From CAIOZW01 sp049317725 (GTDB lineage: Bacteria > Acidobacteriota > Blastocatellia > RBC074), in assembly GCA_049317725.1 (NCBI GenBank), contig JBMOHS010000186.1:1-7397 (forward strand): a stretch of 7,397 nucleotides of DNA. The letters run 5' to 3'. The notes below the pieces were generated by a model that ran no database searches, was not told where the DNA came from, and worked only from the letters and a program-made list of their open reading frames with translations. Position 1 is the first letter of the stretch. Each line of letters opens with the position of its first letter. The position numbers were made by a program, and so were the translations under genes. Of the stretch, positions 1-4,231 are shown piece after piece.

Positions 1-931
1 GGGCGGGGCCAGCCGTGACGTGCTCCGTCGCCTGCCGCACCCCTTGTCGAATGAAGGGCGCGGCGACGGCGAGGGGGCGTCCGGTCGGCGATCCCGCCTG
101 GACGACGCGGAATCCGATGGTGTGCGCTCCGCGCCAGCCGGGGATCATCCCGGCGCGATTGGCCGAGCGGCGGTAGTAGGGACGGGTCCCGACGACCTTC
201 GTCACCGGGTTCTCCATCTGAATGCCACCGCCGCGGACGACGCGGGCCATCCCCGAGGCAGCCCCGACCGGGTCGATTACCGGTCCTTCGGGATACTCCC
301 CGTGCCAGTCATAGCACCACTCGAGGGGGCCGCTGTGCATCTGGCGCAGCCCCCAGGCGTTGGCCCAGCTCTGCGCCGCGTCTTCGCTCGGCGGGGCCTC
401 GCCAGAAGCAAAGGCCGTCGTCGTCCCGGCCCGCGCCGCATACTCCCATTCCGCTTCGGTTGGCAGCCGGTAGGGAACGCCTTCCCGCTGACTGAGCCAG
501 GCGCAGAAGGCCGTGGCGTCTTCCCAACTGACCCCGGTCAGGTAGGGGGCGAAGTGGCCTCCATCGACGACGTCAGCCCGGAACTGGCGGAACTGCTCGA
601 TCGTCACCTCCGTCTCGGAGATCCGGAACCCACGGCTGAGCCGGACCTCGTGTATGGGCCGCTCATCCCAGTCCGTCTCCGGCGAGTTGAAGAGCGGGCC
701 ACCGAGGCTCGTCGGGACCGGCTGGTCGTTTCCCATCCGGAACCGCCCCGCCGGAAGATCGATCATCCGCATCCCCAGCGAGTTGACCATCGCCGCTCCC
801 GGCGCGACGGGGGCGGGAGGCTTGGCCTCCTTCGCCTCCCCCCCGCGCACCAGCTTCAGCCCGGCCAGTCCGGCCACTCCGATCAGCCCCATCACCAGGA
901 GCTGCCCCACGATCCTCTGCTGTCTGCTCAT
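1..931 (-). CDS. SUMF1/FGE-sulfatase-domain protein, membrane-anchored, C-terminus beyond window edge
   Basis: This frame is open from an ATG at 931-929 to position 1 with no stop, giving 310 codons, so the 3' end is missing. A well-spaced GGGGAGG sits 9 nt upstream. Residues 7-25 form a hydrophobic segment (a signal anchor or uncleaved signal peptide), then a charged and Pro/Ala-rich linker to about 46. Residues 48-277 are an FGE-sulfatase (SUMF1/EgtB/PvdO) domain: GMRMIDLPAGRFRMGN near 53-68, the TEVTIEQF element at 107-114, TGVSWEDATAFCAWLS at 132-147, RLPTEAEWEYAARAG at 155-169, LEWCYDW at 203-209, VRGGG at 232-236 and GFRVV at 273-277. True formylglycine-generating enzymes carry a copper-binding Cys pair shortly before GFR; none is present here, so sulfatase maturation is unlikely. 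The role may be structural, binding or a divergent enzyme. About 30 residues follow GFRVV, so another domain probably lies beyond the edge. It is the fourth gene of the leftward unit, 37 nt after the DUF6807 gene. Confidence 0.9.
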   Translation of the reverse strand, partial: MSRQQRIVGQLLVMGLIGVAGLAGLKLVRGGEAKEAKPPAPVAPGAAMVNSLGMRMIDLPAGRFRMGNDQPVPTSLGGPLFNSPETDWDERPIHEVRLSRGFRISETEVTIEQFRQFRADVVDGGHFAPYLTGVSWEDATAFCAWLSQREGVPYRLPTEAEWEYAARAGTTTAFASGEAPPSEDAAQSWANAWGLRQMHSGPLEWCYDWHGEYPEGPVIDPVGAASGMARVVRGGGIQMENPVTKVVGTRPYYRRSANRAGMIPGWRGAHTIGFRVVQAGSPTGRPLAVAAPFIRQGVRQATEHVTAGPA

Positions 932-968
932 CGTTCCGTTCCTCCCCAACCGTCTAAGTTTTCAGCCC

Positions 969-1964
969 TTACCGTTGGCGAGCAAAGTCGGCCAGCGAGG
1001 CGGCCGGATCCGTCTGCTCAATCGGCCCAGGATGGATCACCAACCGGTAGCGGAAGCGCAGGTTCGATCCAGGGGAGATCGTCAGGCCCCCGTCCCGCGT
1101 CTTGTCGCCGAGGAAGTCGCGCTCCCCGAACGGATTGACCCCGCAGAGCCCATAGCCACGCGCGTGCCAGAAGGTCGGATGCTTCGGATTGGACGGGTGA
1201 TCGAAGATCGTCAGACCGACGCTCTCCTCGCCAATCTTGGTCGAGTAGTCGACCCAGGCGGCGCGCTTGCCCCAGACCTTCTCCGTCGTGCGCAGCCCGT
1301 CCGAGTTGGTGATCATCGCGCCACGATCCTGTTTGAAGGCATCGGCGAAGCGCAGCCCGAAGGAGCCCTCCTCCGTATCCCCCATCCGCAGGACGACGCC
1401 CCGATCGGCGAGGATGGTGATGTCGGCGTCGATCACCGTCTGAGCCCCGACCCGCTGGAAGCGGAAGCGCTGCCGCAGGGTTCCGAGGATCTTCTTCTCG
1501 TGCGTCTCCAGTTCGTACTCCGCCGCGATGACTCCCCCGGTGGGGCTGCTGCTGACCGAGGGCTTGCCGATCGGGACGAAACGGCCGATCGGGAGCTTGA
1601 ACTTCGCGTCCTCCTTCGGATCCCCGGTGAACTCCCGCCAGAAGTCGACCCCATTGATATCGCCGTGGCCATACCAGATCCCGTGGTGCCAGAAGTGGTC
1701 CTGGCTCTCCCCCGCCGTCTTCATCACTGGATAGCCACGGGTGACGACCGTTCCGGAAGCTGCCCGCACCTCGTGGAGGAAGGGCTTAAGCCAAGGACCG
1801 CCGTAGTAGTAGCGGGCCGCCGGCTTGCCGCCGATCTCGACCTCGATCTGGTTGACCCCCTCCTTGAAGGTGACCCGCTCCTGTGCCACCCCCGGTGCCC
1901 AGATCAAAAGGGCCAACAGGAACGCCTGCGCCCCGAGTCTCATTGCCATCTTGCTTCTTCCCAT
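969..1964 (-). CDS. Secreted DUF6807 (PmoA-family, PF14100-type) protein
   Basis: A 331-residue exported protein of unknown function. The ATG at 1964-1962 is chosen because AGGAGGAA precedes it by 6-7 nt and a good signal peptide follows directly: basic start (MGRSKMAMR), hydrophobic core at about 10-22, and likely cleavage after GVA near residue 27. The frame is open 58 codons further upstream, but that stretch overlaps the preceding gene and is Arg-rich with no export signal. Family signatures include YYYGGPWLKPFLHEVR (52-67), DHFWHHGIWYGHGDINGVDFW (89-109), VIDADITI (177-184), DHPSNPKHPTFWHARGYGL (255-273) and VNPFG (276-280). The His-rich HHGxWxxHGDxNGxDFW stretch looks like a metal- or sugar-binding site, which is inference. 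The Pfam name 'methane oxygenase PmoA' is a misnomer; nothing here suggests methane oxidation. Such proteins commonly sit beside Gfo/Idh/MocA oxidoreductases in carbohydrate-use loci, as here. Confidence 0.92.
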   Translation of the reverse strand: MGRSKMAMRLGAQAFLLALLIWAPGVAQERVTFKEGVNQIEVEIGGKPAARYYYGGPWLKPFLHEVRAASGTVVTRGYPVMKTAGESQDHFWHHGIWYGHGDINGVDFWREFTGDPKEDAKFKLPIGRFVPIGKPSVSSSPTGGVIAAEYELETHEKKILGTLRQRFRFQRVGAQTVIDADITILADRGVVLRMGDTEEGSFGLRFADAFKQDRGAMITNSDGLRTTEKVWGKRAAWVDYSTKIGEESVGLTIFDHPSNPKHPTFWHARGYGLCGVNPFGERDFLGDKTRDGGLTISPGSNLRFRYRLVIHPGPIEQTDPAASLADFARQR

Positions 1965-1970
1965 CGTCGA

Positions 1971-1978
1971 TTCCTCCT
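1971..1978 (-). promoter_or_regulatory. Ribosome-binding site fixing the DUF6807 start
   Basis: On the minus strand the sequence AGGAGGAA occurs here, close to the perfect anti-16S consensus, with its core ending 7 nt before the ATG at 1964. It decides in favour of this start over the in-frame candidate at 2138. Confidence 0.75.
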
Positions 1979-1980
1979 GA

Positions 1981-2010
1981 TGATTGCCAGAATTGATTGC
2001 CAGATTGCCA
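1981..2010. repeat. Tandem 13-nt direct repeat (TGATTGCCAGAWT) plus partial third copy
   Basis: TGATTGCCAGAAT at 1981-1993 is followed immediately by TGATTGCCAGATT at 1994-2006, identical at 12 of 13 positions. A third copy of the GATTGCCA octamer spans 2003-2010, so the octamer occurs at 1982, 1995 and 2003. The array lies in the 89-nt gap between the lyase and DUF6807 genes, directly upstream of the DUF6807 ribosome-binding site. A 10-bp palindrome ATCGATCGAT (2022-2031) sits just beside it. The repeat may be a slippage product or a binding site; the sequence does not decide. Confidence 0.8.
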
Positions 2011-2053
2011 AGTGTTGGGTGATCGATCGATTCAATCTCTCTCCGACGGGCGC

Positions 2054-2989
2054 TCACTGGCCCTCGCCGCAAGCCTTCTCCTCGACGAGCACCCGCTCGA
2101 TCAGTTCGTCGGCGCAGCGTTGCCACGCTGCGTCCCACGGGAGCGTCCGTCTCCGTACACGCGGCGTGGCGAAGATCCCCCGCCGGTACATCAACTGCTT
2201 GTGAAAGTGGATCGAGACGTCGAGGTGCTGGCGGGTGAAGGCCAACACCGGGAGCATCTGCTCAAAAGTCGCCCTCGCGGCCGCCCGATCCCCGGCCGCA
2301 TACTGGGCGAGTGACCGGGCAAAACGCCCGGTCAGCTCCGTCACCATGAAGGTCCGCACGCCCCTGTCGAGGGCCTCGATCAACTGCATCGAGGCCCAGC
2401 CGCCGGAGACGTGCAGTCGCCCACCCGTCGCCTCGCGCACGGCGCTGTACTTCGGGCCGGCCGGTGTCGTCTCGACTTTGAGCCATTGGAAGGGCTCGAT
2501 CCGTTCAAAGAGCTCGACGATCAGGTCGATCGCCGCGCCCCCGCCCCGAAAATCGAGGTCCTGGAGCATGAGCCGCTCCATTCCGAGCCCCGCCAGCCGC
2601 TGACAGAAGGCGACGACCTCCTCCCGCGATTGCCCCGCCGGGATCTCGCTCAGTACATAGTCACATCCAAGACGAACAGCCGCCGCGGCGGCCTCCCGCC
2701 CCTCTGCCTCCTCGTTGGCCGTTGCTCCGGCGATCAGCCAAGCCCGCCCGCGGGTCGCCTCGCGCAGGCAGCAGAGCAGGTCGAGACGCTCGGTCGGCGA
2801 GAGTTCGAGCACCTCTCCCGCCTGCGCCGGCGCGAGAAAGCCGACCGCCCCGGCGGCGAGGTGCCATTCGACTGCGCGCTCGACCGCCGCGAAGTCGATC
2901 CGGTCGTCCACCGTGAAGGGCGTGTTGAGGCTGATGACCACCCCATCCAACCGATCTGCTCGATCTGTTCCGTCCTTGCCCAGGTTCAC
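2054..2989 (-). CDS. Dihydrodipicolinate synthase-family (class I aldolase superfamily) lyase with atypical active site
   Basis: A 311-residue cytoplasmic TIM-barrel enzyme of the DapA/NanA superfamily, of full family length. The start is a GTG at 2989-2987 that overlaps the TGA of the upstream aldolase as GTGA, implying translational coupling. Recognisable elements are GVVISLNTPFTVDDRID (16-32), the AQAGEVLELSPTER loop (55-68, where GTTGES normally lies), WLIAGATANEEAE (84-96), MLQDLDFRG (141-149), WLKVETTPAGPKY (169-181) with K171 as the expected Schiff-base lysine, and GGWASMQLIEALDRGV (196-211). The position of the catalytic Tyr (28 residues before the lysine in E. coli DapA) is Gln143, and the Thr pair of GTTGES is Gln-Ala. 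It therefore probably does not make dihydrodipicolinate. It resembles an uncharacterised subgroup with QDxDxRG and QHLDVSIHF (254-262) signatures. Cleavage or dehydration of a 2-oxo sugar acid is the likely reaction type, but the substrate is unknown. Confidence 0.92.
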   Translation of the reverse strand: MNLGKDGTDRADRLDGVVISLNTPFTVDDRIDFAAVERAVEWHLAAGAVGFLAPAQAGEVLELSPTERLDLLCCLREATRGRAWLIAGATANEEAEGREAAAAAVRLGCDYVLSEIPAGQSREEVVAFCQRLAGLGMERLMLQDLDFRGGGAAIDLIVELFERIEPFQWLKVETTPAGPKYSAVREATGGRLHVSGGWASMQLIEALDRGVRTFMVTELTGRFARSLAQYAAGDRAAARATFEQMLPVLAFTRQHLDVSIHFHKQLMYRRGIFATPRVRRRTLPWDAAWQRCADELIERVLVEEKACGEGQ

Positions 2990-3783
2990 GGCCGTGCCGC
3001 TCCCTGAACCCCCTCCCCACCACTCAGCTCGGCAACGACCTCCTTGGCCCTTTCGAGGAGGAGCGTGATCTCGCTGCCAGACCCGACCAGCCGCATGCCG
3101 CGCGCAAGCCAGGGCCGCGCCAGCGCCGCCGTCCGGCAGTGGATCCCCGGCACGACCCCGTGCGCCTCGCAGGCCTCGATGAAGGATTCGATCGCGCCGA
3201 CGATCCGCGGATGCTCGAACTCTCCTGGCATCCCTAAGGAGATCGAGAGGTCTGCCGGCCCGATCATCGCGACGTCGACCCCATCGATCGAGAGCAACTC
3301 GTCACTCCTCTCCAGCGCCCGGCCCGTCTCGAACTGGACGATGTTCATCGTCTCCGCATTGGCGTGGGCCATGATCTCCGCCATGCCGACCGGTTGATAG
3401 TCGAGCTGGGGCTGTGTGATCCCGAAGCCGCGACTCCCCAGGGGAGGGAAGCGCGTCCAGCCGATCGCCTCCCGCAACAGCTCTGGATCCTCGACCCGCG
3501 GAAAGATGATCCCCTGCGCCCCAACGTCGAGCGTGCGCGCCACCAACGAATAGCGCAGCTCGGCCACCCGCACCAGCGGCGTGATCCCTGCTTGGCTGGC
3601 TGCCGCGACCACATCCTGCACCGTCTCGAGGTTGAACCCTCCGTGCTCCATATCCACAAAGAGATAGTCGAACCCCGCCGCTGCCAGCAGCCGCGGAATC
3701 TCTGCCGAACGGAGCTGCTGCAGCGCCAATCCCTTCACCACTCGCCCCTCTCGCAGTCGCTCCTTCGTCCAGTTCTTTCTCAT
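2986..3783 (-). CDS. HpcH/HpaI-family class II (metal-dependent) aldolase
   Basis: A 265-residue cytoplasmic enzyme and the first gene of the leftward unit. Family members cleave 4-hydroxy-2-oxo acids to pyruvate plus an aldehyde, using a divalent metal. Residues matching the E. coli HpaI site are visible: H47 in FVDMEHGG, R72 in PLVRVAE, Q150 and E152 in NIVQFETG (metal ligand Glu), and D178 in IGPADLS (metal ligand Asp). Other family marks are FPRVEDPELLREAI (94-107), RFPPLGSRGFG (111-121) and GVVPGIHC (209-216). The length matches the family. The ATG at 3783-3781 is chosen because GAAGGA lies 6 nt upstream; an in-frame GTG at 3813 and ATG at 3801 would add only 10 or 4 residues and have poorer sites. 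Its stop overlaps the GTG of the DHDPS-family gene. The aldehyde specificity cannot be predicted; 2-keto-3-deoxy sugar acids or 4-hydroxy-2-oxoheptanedioate-like substrates are possible. Confidence 0.93.
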   Translation of the reverse strand: MRKNWTKERLREGRVVKGLALQQLRSAEIPRLLAAAGFDYLFVDMEHGGFNLETVQDVVAAASQAGITPLVRVAELRYSLVARTLDVGAQGIIFPRVEDPELLREAIGWTRFPPLGSRGFGITQPQLDYQPVGMAEIMAHANAETMNIVQFETGRALERSDELLSIDGVDVAMIGPADLSISLGMPGEFEHPRIVGAIESFIEACEAHGVVPGIHCRTAALARPWLARGMRLVGSGSEITLLLERAKEVVAELSGGEGVQGAARP

Positions 3784-3789
3784 CTTGGT

Positions 3790-3795
3790 TCCTTC
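3790..3795 (-). promoter_or_regulatory. Ribosome-binding site fixing the HpaI-family aldolase start
   Basis: GAAGGA on the minus strand, 6 nt before the ATG at 3783. It favours this start over the in-frame GTG at 3813 and ATG at 3801. Confidence 0.6.
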
Positions 3796-3919
3796 CCGCA
3801 TTGAGGTTGCCACCCACCCGCTGTTCCGCTCCTTCGGCCTCTCGCCCTCCTCGGCACTCGGCCCCGTCTCTTTGGTAATCCGGATTTCTTGTTGAGTCCA
3901 GCCCGATCAGCGAGAGTTG

Positions 3920-3948
3920 AGAATAAATAGCCTCTAGTTGGAAGTAAA
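3920..3948 (-). promoter_or_regulatory. Predicted sigma70-like promoter of the leftward aldolase/DUF6807 unit
   Basis: On the minus strand TTTACT (3948-3943, 4 of 6 to TTGACA), a 17-nt spacer and TATTCT (3925-3920, 4 of 6 to TATAAT) predict transcription from about 3913, giving a leader of about 130 nt before the aldolase ATG. The AT-rich setting in GC-rich DNA adds support. Matches are partial, and promoter consensus in this phylum is poorly defined. Confidence 0.4.
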
Positions 3949-3968
3949 GAGTTTTTTTGGAAAGTATC

Positions 3969-3997
3969 TTGACAATTTCCAGAAGTTGCAGTTTATT
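3969..3997 (+). promoter_or_regulatory. Predicted sigma70-like promoter of the TonB-dependent receptor unit
   Basis: A perfect TTGACA at 3969-3974 is followed by an exact 17-nt spacer and TTTATT at 3992-3997 (4 of 6 to TATAAT). AT-rich DNA with a seven-T run lies just upstream, where an UP element would be. The predicted start is near 4004, giving a leader of about 228 nt. It points away from the leftward promoter, with about 20 bp between the two -35 boxes. Confidence 0.5.
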
Positions 3998-4220
3998 TCA
4001 CCTCGTTGTCCCGTCTATCCTCAAAGTTGAATTGAATGACCGACAGAATGGAAGCCCGTTGCGCCGGAGCTGGGAGCTGGGTTGGCCTTGATCCAGTGGG
4101 GGGTGAGGCGAGCCGATGGAGAGGGGAAGAGGGATCGAATGGAAAGGGGTTTGATGAGTTTGATGGATGGTTCCCTCCGTCGAGGAGGAAGGCCCGAGAG
4201 ATCAAAACTGCCAACCAGTG

Positions 4221-4226
4221 AAGGAG
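4221..4226 (+). promoter_or_regulatory. Ribosome-binding site fixing the receptor start
   Basis: AAGGAG ends 5 nt before the ATG at 4232, which is followed at once by a classical signal peptide. This outweighs in-frame upstream starts at 4082 (TTG) and 4139 (ATG), which would bury the signal peptide behind 50 or 31 charged residues. Confidence 0.7.
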
Positions 4227-4231
4227 TCGGA

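Larger units (their letters stand above)
3784..4231. other. Divergent intergenic region between the two transcription units
   Basis: This is a 448-bp gap without a convincing gene. From left to right it holds a roughly 130-nt leader for the leftward unit, an AT-rich core (about 3911-4000, clearly AT-richer than the surrounding coding DNA) with two back-to-back promoter candidates separated by a short T-tract (3952-3958), and a purine-rich leader of about 230 nt for the receptor. Open frames crossing it on either strand have no good start site or family resemblance. One of them, a 61-codon frame at 4036-4221, ends at the receptor ribosome-binding site. No Rho-independent terminator or known riboswitch was recognised. 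Confidence 0.8.

Noticed and set aside
1..931. Genuine sulfatase-maturing formylglycine-generating enzyme
   Set aside because: The required C-terminal cysteine pair is missing, the protein is membrane-anchored with a probable extra domain, and no sulfatase gene is in the window.
20..1138. Plus-strand 372-codon open frame
   Set aside because: It lies antisense to the FGE-domain and DUF6807 genes, which have clear family signatures. The product is Arg/Pro/Gly-rich low-complexity protein typical of a shadow frame in GC-rich DNA.
1965..2138. 58-residue N-terminal extension of the DUF6807 protein
   Set aside because: It overlaps the end of the lyase gene, is Arg-rich, would bury the signal peptide, and ignores the excellent ribosome-binding site at 1971-1978.
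654..2204. Plus-strand 516-codon open frame
   Set aside because: It is antisense to three real genes and runs through their junctions and the intergenic repeat. No domain is recognisable.
3877..3886. Palindrome AATCCGGATT as a possible operator
   Set aside because: It is a 10-bp palindrome with no extension on either side. Several are expected by chance in a window of this size.
4082..4231. N-terminal extension of the receptor from TTG 4082 or ATG 4139
   Set aside because: It would put 50 or 31 charged residues before the signal peptide. The ATG at 4232 has AAGGAG at good spacing. A GA-rich stretch before 4139 keeps this alternative from being fully excluded.
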